Of a DNA stretch of 64,000 bases, positions 55,943 through 63,133 are shown piece by piece (the stretch's first letter is position 1; every line of letters begins with the position of its first letter). A model generated the notes under the pieces. The model searched no databases, had not been told where the DNA came from, and saw nothing but the letters and a program-made list of their open reading frames with translations. The DNA lies in the NCBI GenBank assembly GCA_009846685.1, contig VWVY01000003.1, forward strand, positions 310,001 through 374,000, in the 5' to 3' direction. Source of the stretch: Rhizobiales bacterium SYSU XM002. Its GTDB lineage: Bacteria; Pseudomonadota; Alphaproteobacteria; Rhizobiales; Beijerinckiaceae. The translations under genes and the position numbers were made by a program.

Positions 55943-58818
55943 GCAGGCGTGCCCTTGCGGCCTCGCTTACCTTTGGGGGCAGCAGCGGCGAGCACGGGCG
56001 CGGAAAGCTTCTCATAGAGGCCGAACAGGTGTTCAACGCGTTCGCGGTCCGATGTGAAGGGCGCGGTACGGTAAAGCCGGTCCACGGCGGCATCGAGCGC
56101 CTTGTGCGCCTTCCTGAGATCGGGCGGCATCACGTCGGGGTCATAGAGATCGGCAAGGGTGGAACCGGGATGCGCCAATCGCGCATCGAGCACGGCTTGT
56201 GCGAGAGCACGGATTTTTGCCTTGGCCTTTTCATCGGCCTCTGGCCACGGAAAGGTGTTGTAGACGATGCCGATGGAATATTGGTAGCGGCTTTCCAGCC
56301 GCCCTGTGACGGCACGCATCCAATCCATGTGCATCTTGGATGTTAGGACGCCGAATTCCCAAGTCGTTGCGTTGGGCATGATGCGCAGCTTGTTTGATGG
56401 AATAATCGGCGGTTCCAGCCAGCCAATCGGCACATACTCCCGGCGCTCTGAACTGACTTCCGGCACGCAAAGGAAGGGCGTTTCAGGGATTACCGTGACG
56501 TGAAACTGAGAGGGGGTTTCGGCTAAGGCACGCGAAGATATGCCCGGCGCTACCGGCGCGTGCCCTTCCTTGCGTTTGGCAGGGATTTTGCCGAGCCGGA
56601 ACTCTTTCACCTTTCGCAACGCCTCAACGGCGGCAGGAATCGCGCGGGCTTCTTCGGGCTTTGCATTCTGCAAGGTCAAAATCCATCGCATCCCGCCCTG
56701 AAGGTATTCCACGGCACCGATGAAAGGGCGTAAGAAGCCCTCTATCCTTGGATCAGCAGCAACCATTGCTGCACGCTCTTCATCCGAAAAAATCAGATAG
56801 CCGCCATCTATCGGCTTTGAACCGATTATGAGTTTGGGCGCTTCGTTGATGGCACGCGAGGTTTCCTCCACCACACAATGCCGATTCCCGAGCTTAGAGG
56901 CATCGAACAGATACGGTGATAGCGCCGCGTGCTGGCTTTCGACGGCTTCGCCATTCACATTGTCATAGCTGAAGAGGCGCTTGATTGCCGGTTCATCGGC
57001 GCGCTTAGCGAAGCCGATAATCACCACATGGACATGCGCCATGCCCCGTGCATCCGATCCCCATGCGAAGGTGCGATGGGCAAAGGCGATTTCCAGCCCA
57101 TACCGATCAAACAGCAAAGGCCAGAGTTGCGCGACCTGTTCGCCTTGCGTGATCGAATTGGTGGAAACGAAGCCGATGCGCGCATCCCCACCCCGCACAT
57201 AAGCCCCTGCCTTCAGGAACCAAGCGCACACATAATCGAGCGTGCCACCGGAGCCGCCAAGCCGGGCAATCTCCCGCACTTGCTGGCGCTGCTTTTCATC
57301 CTGAAACTTCGCCCCGATGAACGGCGGATTGCCGAGCACATAGGAGCACTTCTCCGGCGCGAGCACGCCAGCCCAATCAGCTTCCAAAGCATCGTCAAAG
57401 TGAATATGCGGAGAAGCCTTGATCGGGATGCGCGCATAGGCCTCGCCAAATTCAAGGCTGAGCCGGTTGTTCATGATGTGATCCATCATCCACAACGCAA
57501 CCTCCGCAATGCGTGCGGGAAATTCGCCGATCTCGATGCCGTAGAACTGGCTGACATCGATTTTCGAGAGCGAGCCAACATTGAAACGGTATTCTCCGGG
57601 CGTATTTGTGAAACCCGGACGGGCAAAACCTGCTCCGTGAATTTCCTTCAGCACCTCAATTTCCAGCGAGCGCAATTCCCGATAGGCAATAATCAGGAAG
57701 TTGCCGCACCCGCATGCCGGATCGAAAAACGTCAACCCGGCGAGCTTGGCCTGAAATGCCTGAAGTGCCTGCACCCGTCCGGCACCACGCCGCGCTTTGG
57801 CCTTCTCCAGTTCGGCTTTTAGATCATCGAGGAACAATGGCCCGATGACCTTCAGGATATTCTTTTCCGTGGTGTAATGCGCGCCCGATGCGCGGCGTTC
57901 CTTCGCGTTCATGACGGATTGAAACAGCGAACCGAAAATCGCGGGCGAAATCGCATCCCAATTGAATTCGCAGGCTTCTATGAGAAGCGACCGCATCGCC
58001 TTGTCAAAGGATGGCGTCGGCAGGCGTTCGCGGAAGAGATCGCCGTTGACATAGGGGAAGGCGGCAAGGTCTTCGTCCAGTGCCTTCTGGCGCTTGTTCA
58101 CAGGCTTGTCCGGCGTGTTGAGCACGTCGAACAGATTGTGCAGCCATTGCCCGGTGTCGCTGCCATCCTCGCTTGTGCGGGAGGTGATCAGGTCCAGAAA
58201 CATGCCGCGTTGATCAAAGATGCCGGTATCATCCGCGAACAGGCAGAAGACCAAGCGCACAAGGAAGCGCTCCAGATCGTGCCCGTCATAGCCTGAAGCC
58301 TTGAGCGCATCGTGCAGCTTGCCCATGAGGGCGGCAGCTTCCACGTTGACCGGGTCTTGGTCCTTGAATTCCCGCTTCTGCACGCCAAGAATGAACGTGA
58401 ACCGCTCGATGTGCTTGTGCAGATCGGGAAGAGCAAAGGTGACAGGCTCCCCGCCTTCCTCCAGATCGTGCAGTTCAAACGTCTGGAAATCGGAGAGAAG
58501 GATATAGCGCGGTAATTCCGCATCCTTCAGGCCGGGGAAATAATCGAGCGCTTGCGTCTTGGCTTTCTTCAGATCACGCCCGGCGCTCTTCTGCTCGACA
58601 AGCAGGACGCCTTTCCAGAACAGATCAATGAAACCGCGCTTCTCGCCTAACAGCCTGACCGGCGCTTCAAAGCTCGCAACTTTCCGGCGCTGCACGCCGA
58701 ACACTTCGAAAAACGCGTTGTAGAAGCTTTGGGTTTCGCCGCGCTCATAGACGGCTTCATTCCAGTCATCCGAAAACTTGGCCGCACGCGCCCGAATTTC
58801 GTTCCAGCTTAACCGCAT
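55939..58818 (-). CDS. MmeI-like (type IIL) single-chain restriction-modification enzyme
   Basis: A 959-residue fused nuclease-methyltransferase-specificity protein. N-terminal nuclease: Asp65-X9-Glu75-X-Lys77 (RGFIDLFWKGVLLVEQKSAG), the same D-X9-E-X-K pattern as in MmeI. A helical connector contains GAHYT (311-316). Gamma-class N6-adenine methylase motifs follow: I FDPACGCGNFL (366-375) and IV GNPPF (496-500). A long target-recognition region runs from about 600 to 860, including LESRYQYSIGIVYNTFPWPE, conserved in the family. Such enzymes methylate one strand of an asymmetric site and cut about 20 nt away. The ATG at 58818 (MRLSWNEIRARAAKFSDDW) is favoured over an upstream TTG. The recognition sequence cannot be predicted by eye. 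Confidence 0.9.
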   Translation of the reverse strand: MRLSWNEIRARAAKFSDDWNEAVYERGETQSFYNAFFEVFGVQRRKVASFEAPVRLLGEKRGFIDLFWKGVLLVEQKSAGRDLKKAKTQALDYFPGLKDAELPRYILLSDFQTFELHDLEEGGEPVTFALPDLHKHIERFTFILGVQKREFKDQDPVNVEAAALMGKLHDALKASGYDGHDLERFLVRLVFCLFADDTGIFDQRGMFLDLITSRTSEDGSDTGQWLHNLFDVLNTPDKPVNKRQKALDEDLAAFPYVNGDLFRERLPTPSFDKAMRSLLIEACEFNWDAISPAIFGSLFQSVMNAKERRASGAHYTTEKNILKVIGPLFLDDLKAELEKAKARRGAGRVQALQAFQAKLAGLTFFDPACGCGNFLIIAYRELRSLEIEVLKEIHGAGFARPGFTNTPGEYRFNVGSLSKIDVSQFYGIEIGEFPARIAEVALWMMDHIMNNRLSLEFGEAYARIPIKASPHIHFDDALEADWAGVLAPEKCSYVLGNPPFIGAKFQDEKQRQQVREIARLGGSGGTLDYVCAWFLKAGAYVRGGDARIGFVSTNSITQGEQVAQLWPLLFDRYGLEIAFAHRTFAWGSDARGMAHVHVVIIGFAKRADEPAIKRLFSYDNVNGEAVESQHAALSPYLFDASKLGNRHCVVEETSRAINEAPKLIIGSKPIDGGYLIFSDEERAAMVAADPRIEGFLRPFIGAVEYLQGGMRWILTLQNAKPEEARAIPAAVEALRKVKEFRLGKIPAKRKEGHAPVAPGISSRALAETPSQFHVTVIPETPFLCVPEVSSERREYVPIGWLEPPIIPSNKLRIMPNATTWEFGVLTSKMHMDWMRAVTGRLESRYQYSIGIVYNTFPWPEADEKAKAKIRALAQAVLDARLAHPGSTLADLYDPDVMPPDLRKAHKALDAAVDRLYRTAPFTSDRERVEHLFGLYEKLSAPVLAAAAPKGKRGRKGTPA

Positions 58819-58974
58819 GAATGCCCCGCCCGGATCGCCGCACTTGCTCGATGGCAATATGCTCGCAACGCCATGGTTACGGGCAGGGATGATTCACGGC
58901 AAGCGTGAGGTTTTGGCGATGGCTAGCGAAACTGTTTCGTTGGCGGGCCGTAGCATCGGGAATATCTGACATTG

Positions 58975-59060
58975 CCAAAAATATTTCTGATGACCGCCGA
59001 AATCCGCCCATAGCCGCGAAATATGTGGGCCTTACTGTGGGCCTTTTTCAGAAATATTGG
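58975..59060. repeat. Inverted repeat flanking the right arm-type sites
   Basis: CCAAAAATATTTCTGA (58975-58990) and TCAGAAATATTGG (59048-59060) are inverted copies differing by three extra A residues in the left arm, separated by 57 nt that include both TGTGGGCCTT motifs. It may bind excisionase or IHF-like proteins; role inferred. Confidence 0.55.
59024..59045 (+). repeat. Right tandem arm-type sites TGTGGGCCTT x2
   Basis: TGTGGGCCTT at 59024-59033 and 59036-59045 with a 2-nt spacer, an exact copy of the left-end arrangement in the same orientation, 52 nt from attR. Confidence 0.7.
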
Positions 59061-59097
59061 AATTAATTCATTGTATTACAGATAGATAACTCGAATC

Positions 59098-59120
59098 TTC
59101 GATTCCCTCTTGCGCACCAC
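59098..59120 (+). repeat. attR: repeat of the tRNA-Thr 3' end with a one-base deletion
   Basis: TTCGATTCCCTCTTGCG (59098-59114) directly followed by CACCAC (59115-59120). It equals the tRNA 3' end except that one G of the acceptor-stem GCGGC is missing. No other tRNA part lies upstream, so it is a remnant, not a gene. Confidence 0.85.
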
Positions 59121-59152
59121 TTTCCCCTTAGCAGATATTCTCGACAGCCAAG

Positions 59153-59599
59153 TCAACATGGCGGGGCATCGTTGTCGCTCTCGGCGTTTGCAAGGAACGT
59201 CGCCCCCAGCGGCGCGGCACCAAGGCGGATGAGGCGCGAATCGATGACCCCTGCCTGCCGGTGCGCCATCGCGGCACGATAATCCGGGTGGCGCATCAGA
59301 TTCACGAAAGCATCGACGCCCGGATATTCAGCGACGAAGCAGATATCCCAGCGTTCGGCCTCGGGACCGACCATCATCATCTCGAAACGCCCGCGCCAGA
59401 CGATCCGCATGCCATTGGCCTGCGCCGGCGCCGCGCTGATGCGGCTGTATTCGGCGTAGGCCTCCAACCCGGTCGCAGCGCGCCCGTCGGGATATTCCGC
59501 CCGGTCGCGCAGACGGATCAGGTTGAGCATATGGATCGGACCCAGTCGGTCGTCGGACCGGAATGCGCGCCATGTCGCTTCGGAAAAGCTCGTGTACAT
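59153..59599 (-). CDS. DUF1330 domain-containing protein
   Basis: A 148-residue dimeric alpha/beta-barrel-type protein of DUF1330, recognised by LGPIHMLNLIRLRDRAEYPDGR, GLEAYAEYSR and the later CFVAEYPGVDAFVNLMRHPDYRAAMAHRQAGVIDSRLI. Function unknown for the family. The ATG at 59599 lies in the AGGAGATCAAG context and the gene follows the enoyl-CoA hydratase by 10 nt. It is the first chromosomal gene beyond the element's right end. Confidence 0.85.
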   Translation of the reverse strand: MYTSFSEATWRAFRSDDRLGPIHMLNLIRLRDRAEYPDGRAATGLEAYAEYSRISAAPAQANGMRIVWRGRFEMMMVGPEAERWDICFVAEYPGVDAFVNLMRHPDYRAAMAHRQAGVIDSRLIRLGAAPLGATFLANAESDNDAPPC

Positions 59600-59609
59600 C
59601 TTGATCTCC

Positions 59610-60404
59610 TCAGGTGCCGGTGTAGACGGGGGTGCGGCGCGCGATCCAGGCATCGAGCGCCTCGTGTACGTCGTTGGTGGCGCACATGCGCGCGAACTGC
59701 TCGCGTTCGATCTCGAGCCCCTCGGTGATGCTGGCGTTGAGCCCGCGCGTGACGGAGGTGATGATCCGCGCTGCCGCCAACGAGGAATGGCGCAGGATCC
59801 GGTCCGCCATCGCGAAGGCGCTCGGGAGGAGATCCTCGTGGCGCACGACCTTGTTGACAAGGCCGAGTTCAAGCGCACGGGCGGGCGAGAAGGTGTCGCC
59901 CGTGAGGAGCAGCTCGAGCGCCCGCTTGCGCCCGGCAAGGCGCGAGAGGCGCTGCGTGCCGCCGAAAGTCGGCGGAATGCCGATATTGATCTCAGGCTTC
60001 GCGAAGATCGCCCGTTCGGAAGCAACCGCGAGATGGACAGCCTCGGTGATCTCGCAGCCGCCACCGAAGGCGATGCCGTTGACGGCGGCGATGACGGGCT
60101 TGGGAAAGGATTCGAACCGCGCGGTCATCGCCTGCCCGCGCCGGCAGAACTCGCGCACAGCCTCCTCCGTGCCGCGGCGGATGCTGCCGGCGAATTCATG
60201 GATATCGCCGCCGGCCGAAAATGCGCGGTCGCCTGCGCCCGTGATCACGACAGCGCGGATCGCGGCTTCCGCCTCGATCTCGTCGAGAAGCGCGAGCAGG
60301 CGATCGTTGGTGGCGTAATCGAGCGCATTGAGCTTCTCGGGTCGATTGAGGATCAAAAGCGCGATTTCGCCGCGCCTTTCGATCAGAACATTGTCGTTCA
60401 TCAA
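59610..60404 (-). CDS. Enoyl-CoA hydratase/isomerase family protein
   Basis: A 264-residue crotonase-fold protein. Oxyanion-hole segments are FSAGGDIHEFAG and NGIAFGGGCEITEAVHLAVAS, with the catalytic-region AKPEINIGIPPTFGGTQRLSRLAG. The Glu of PEINIG and its partner acidic residue are in place for hydratase activity, but isomerases and other crotonases share the pattern. With the DUF1330 gene it forms a short operon, divergent from a TetR regulator that probably controls it. Possible acyl-CoA or aromatic-acid degradation; substrate unknown. Confidence 0.85.
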   Translation of the reverse strand: MMNDNVLIERRGEIALLILNRPEKLNALDYATNDRLLALLDEIEAEAAIRAVVITGAGDRAFSAGGDIHEFAGSIRRGTEEAVREFCRRGQAMTARFESFPKPVIAAVNGIAFGGGCEITEAVHLAVASERAIFAKPEINIGIPPTFGGTQRLSRLAGRKRALELLLTGDTFSPARALELGLVNKVVRHEDLLPSAFAMADRILRHSSLAAARIITSVTRGLNASITEGLEIEREQFARMCATNDVHEALDAWIARRTPVYTGT

Positions 60405-60462
60405 GCTGTGCTCCTGCCCTTGTCAGAGGAGGAGAACGGTAGCATCCTGCATCGGTTATGAA

Positions 60463-60476
60463 ACTCACTAGTCGGT
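60463..60476. promoter_or_regulatory. Candidate TetR operator in the enoyl-CoA hydratase/tetR divergent region
   Basis: ACTCACTAGTCGGT is an imperfect palindrome centred on ACTAGT (half-sites ACTC/CGGT outside), 7 nt before the regulator start. Divergent TetR genes commonly bind such sites. Visual match only. Confidence 0.4.
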
Positions 60477-60483
60477 ATACATC

Positions 60484-61062
60484 ATGGCATCAGGAAAGAA
60501 CCCGGCCCGCGAGCGTGTGATCAAGGCCGCGTCGCATCTCTTCTACATGGAGGGGATCCGCTCGGTGAGCATGGACGCCATCGCCGAGCGGGCCGGCGTG
60601 ACGAAGAAGACGCTCTACTACCATTTCACCAGCAAGGACGAGCTGATCGCCGCGCACCTCGCGCAGCGCGACCAGCCGAACCTCGCGGCTTTTTCGATGT
60701 GGCTGGCCGAAGCGGAAGGACTTCTGCCGGAGCGGATCGAGCACTTTTTCGAGCGGATGGCCTCGGCGGCCAGTCATCCCAAATGGAAGGGTTGCGGGTT
60801 TCAGCGCACGACGGCCGAACTCGCGAACGCACCGGGCCACCCGGCACGCCGCATCGGAGCCGCGCACAAGAAGAAGGTCGAGCAGTGGCTGGAGGATGAG
60901 CTTCGCGGGGCCGGCATCGCGGAAGCGGCACCCCTCGCGCGGCAAATCTCGGTCCTGATCGACGGTGCCTTCGCCTCGATGCTGGTGCATCGCGATCCGG
61001 GATATGCCCGAACGGCCGGAATGGCCGCCCGGACACTGGTTGAAACGGCCCTGCGGGCGTGA
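60484..61062 (+). CDS. TetR/AcrR family transcriptional regulator
   Basis: A 192-residue TetR-type repressor. The N-terminal HTH is RVIKAASHLFYMEGIRSVSMDAIAERAGVTKKTLYYHFTSKDELIAAHL (about residues 9-58), with the TLYYHF recognition-helix signature. The C-terminal ligand-binding domain carries a hydrophobic AFASMLVHRD-type segment. It is divergent from the enoyl-CoA hydratase operon with 79 nt between starts, a classic repressor-target layout. Confidence 0.92.
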   Translation: MASGKNPARERVIKAASHLFYMEGIRSVSMDAIAERAGVTKKTLYYHFTSKDELIAAHLAQRDQPNLAAFSMWLAEAEGLLPERIEHFFERMASAASHPKWKGCGFQRTTAELANAPGHPARRIGAAHKKKVEQWLEDELRGAGIAEAAPLARQISVLIDGAFASMLVHRDPGYARTAGMAARTLVETALRA

Positions 61063-61072
61063 GATCAGGCGT

Positions 61073-61579
61073 TCACGGCGTGCGCTGCGGCAGCACCCAG
61101 TTAGGGCGCGGGAAATGGCAGGTATAGCCACCGGGAAAGCGCTCGAGATAATCCTGATGCTCCGGTTCGGCTTCCCAGAAATCGCCTGCCGGCTCCACCT
61201 CCGTAACGACGCGGCCCGGCCAGATCCCGGATGCCTCGACATCGGCGATGGTCTCACGCGCAAGACGCGCCTGCTCGTCGGACGTGAAATAGATCGCCGA
61301 GCGGTAGGACATGCCGATATCGTTGCCTTGCCGGTTGCGCGTCGTCGGATCGTGGATCTGGAAGAAGAACTCCAGAAGCTTGCGATAGCTGATTTTCGCG
61401 GGGTCGAATTCGATCTCGATCCCCTCGGCATGGGTGCCGTGGTTGCGATAGGTCGCGTTCTTCACATCACCCCCGGTATAGCCGACGCGCGTCCTGAGAA
61501 TCCCCGGCATCTTGCGGATGAGATCCTGCATGCCCCAGAAACATCCGCCGGCAAGCACTGCCCGTTCGGTCATCGTCAA
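61073..61579 (-). CDS. msrA: Peptide methionine-S-sulfoxide reductase MsrA
   Basis: Repairs methionine-S-sulfoxide. The 168-residue protein has the active-site [10 protein letters not shown] with nucleophilic Cys13, and [30 protein letters not shown], the standard MsrA signature. There is no extended C-terminal resolving-Cys tail; the recycling route is unclear. Its start overlaps the msrB stop by 4 nt (ATGA), so both are co-translated. Confidence 0.95.
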   Translation of the reverse strand: MTMTERAVLAGGCFWGMQDLIRKMPGILRTRVGYTGGDVKNATYRNHGTHAEGIEIEFDPAKISYRKLLEFFFQIHDPTTRNRQGNDIGMSYRSAIYFTSDEQARLARETIADVEASGIWPGRVVTEVEPAGDFWEAEPEHQDYLERFPGGYTCHFPRPNWVLPQRTP

Positions 61580-62022
61580 ACCTCCCCAACCTGATCAAGA
61601 TAAGCACCGTAGCCTTCTTCGGCCATCTTCTCCTTCGGAATGAACCGGAGCGACGCCGAGTTGATGCAATAGCGCAACCCGCCGAGATGGCGCGGTCCGT
61701 CCTCGAACACATGCCCGAGATGACTGTCGCCATGCTTTGAGCGCACCTCGGTGCGGATCATCCCATGCGTGGTGTCGCGATGTTCGGTCACATGGATCGA
61801 GACCAGAGGCTTGGCGAAGCTCGGCCAGCCACAGCCGGAGTCGAACTTGTCGGTCGAGGCGAACAGCGGCTCGCCCGAGACGATATCGACATAGATCCCG
61901 ATCTTCTTGTTGTCGGTATACTCGCCTGTGAACGGCCGTTCGGTGCCGTTCTGCTGCGTCACCCGGAACTGCTCGGGCGTGAGGCTGGCGATGGCTTCGG
62001 CGGTCTTGGCGTATTTCGTCAT
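61576..62022 (-). CDS. msrB: Peptide methionine-R-sulfoxide reductase MsrB
   Basis: Repairs methionine-R-sulfoxide. The 148-residue protein has [20 protein letters not shown] and [27 protein letters not shown] with the catalytic Cys in RYCINS. The usual zinc-binding CxxC pairs of many MsrB proteins are replaced ([13 protein letters not shown] and [14 protein letters not shown]), so this is the zinc-free type. First gene of msrB-msrA. Confidence 0.95.
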   Translation of the reverse strand: MTKYAKTAEAIASLTPEQFRVTQQNGTERPFTGEYTDNKKIGIYVDIVSGEPLFASTDKFDSGCGWPSFAKPLVSIHVTEHRDTTHGMIRTEVRSKHGDSHLGHVFEDGPRHLGGLRYCINSASLRFIPKEKMAEEGYGAYLDQVGEV

Positions 62023-62293
62023 GGGATCGGTGCCCTTCTTGCTGTGGAACCTTCTGGCTGATTGCTGGCCCTAGATGGGAGTCGGACGCCGGATTTGCCA
62101 TTTCGTGCCGATAAACTTCGCGTGAGCAAGCGTTTAGCAGGAGGATTGACGAACAAGGGCGGTCCAGCCTATCCATTCCCCCAAGGGGCGGATCGCGAAG
62201 GCCCCGTGAGGCGTCAGCCCAACATTCGCGTCCTGTTTGTCTGCCCGCGCGGATTTCTCCCTCGGGCAAGGACGCCATGAAGGGAGGGGTGCC

Positions 62294-63133
62294 ATGTCAT
62301 CGCCCACCGAAATCACGCCCGCGCAGCTTGCCCGCCTTGTCGGCACGCCCGAAGCGCCGCTTGTCATCGATGTCCGGATCGACGAGGACCACGCCCTCGA
62401 CCCCCGGATGATTCCCGCCTCGCAACGGCAATCGCACAGGGATGTCGCCCTTTGGGGTGAAACCCTTGCCGGCCGCGCCGTCGTCGTCTCCTGCCAGAAG
62501 GGGCTGAAGCTCTCGCAGGGCGTTGCCGCCTGGCTGCGTCACCTCGGCGCGGAGGCCTCTTCTCTCGAGGGCGGTTTCGTGGCCTGGCAGGAACAGGGTT
62601 TGCCACTCGCGAATCTCTCCACCCTTCCGCCGCGCGATACACAAGGGCGTACGCTCTGGGTGACCCGTGCCCGGCCGAAGATCGACCGCATCGCCTGCCC
62701 CTGGCTGATCCGACGCTTCATCGATCCAGCGGCCGTGTTCCTCTTTGTCGCACCATCCGAGGTCGAGGCCGTGGCGGATCGCTTCGGCGCCACCCCGTTC
62801 GACGTCGAGAACGTGTTCTTCTCCCATCGCGGCGATCCGACCGGCCCCGATCACACCTGCACTTTCGATACGATGGTCAGCGAATTCGGCCTCGCGACGC
62901 CGGCCCTGTCGCGGCTCGCCACGATTGTCCGCGCCGCCGATATCGCGCGACCCGAACTCGCGCCGCAAGCGGAGGGGCTGCTGGCCGCTTCGCTCGGGCT
63001 CTCGCGCATGTTCCGGGATGATCTCGCCCAGCTTGACGCGGGCATGTTGCTCTACGATGCCTTCTACCGCTGGTGTCGCGATGCGGTGAGCGAGACGCAC
63101 AACTGGCCGAACCCCGGTGTGAGGGCATCATGA
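62294..63133 (+). CDS. Rhodanese-ChrB fusion protein (chromate resistance-associated)
   Basis: A 279-residue two-domain protein. Residues 1-115 look like a rhodanese fold (LVIDVRIDEDHALDPRMIPAS and VVSCQKGLKLSQGVAAWLRHLGA, with the Cys at the rhodanese active-site position). Residues 125-270 are the ChrB C-terminal domain (TRARPKIDRIACPWLIRRFIDPAAVFLFV, DVENVFFSHRGD). ChrB-type proteins regulate or assist ChrA transporters; the fusion partner's role is unknown. The ATG at 62294 follows GGGAGGGG. It is translationally coupled (ATGA) to chrA. Confidence 0.88.
   Translation: MSSPTEITPAQLARLVGTPEAPLVIDVRIDEDHALDPRMIPASQRQSHRDVALWGETLAGRAVVVSCQKGLKLSQGVAAWLRHLGAEASSLEGGFVAWQEQGLPLANLSTLPPRDTQGRTLWVTRARPKIDRIACPWLIRRFIDPAAVFLFVAPSEVEAVADRFGATPFDVENVFFSHRGDPTGPDHTCTFDTMVSEFGLATPALSRLATIVRAADIARPELAPQAEGLLAASLGLSRMFRDDLAQLDAGMLLYDAFYRWCRDAVSETHNWPNPGVRAS

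Larger units (their letters stand above)
58819..59097. other. Non-coding right end of the element
   Basis: About 280 nt with no credible gene. It must contain the promoter for the minus-strand restriction-modification gene, an interrupted inverted repeat (58975-59060) and the right arm-type doublet (59024-59045). From about 58970 the sequence is AT-rich compared with the flanks, as is usual for recombination ends. Confidence 0.7.
51797..59120. mobile_element. Integrative element of about 7.3 kb in tRNA-Thr carrying a type IIL restriction-modification gene
   Basis: The element is delimited by direct repeats of the tRNA-Thr 3' end (attL 51797-51820, attR 59098-59120). Both ends carry tandem TGTGGGCCTT pairs. 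It encodes a P4-type integrase at the left end, an unknown protein, an excisionase-like protein, an HTH/zinc-ribbon protein, a second tyrosine recombinase and an MmeI-like restriction-modification enzyme. No replication, conjugation or capsid genes are seen, so it depends on others for transfer. The reading of left and right ends is direct; mobility today is inference. Confidence 0.9.

Noticed and set aside
59098-59120. Second tRNA gene at the right end of the element
   Set aside because: Only the last 23 nt of the tRNA are present, with a base missing and no upstream arms; it is an attachment-site remnant.
62062-62280. 72-codon open frame before the rhodanese-ChrB gene
   Set aside because: No ribosome site, no domain, and Pro/Arg-rich composition typical of a random frame in GC-rich DNA; left as intergenic.
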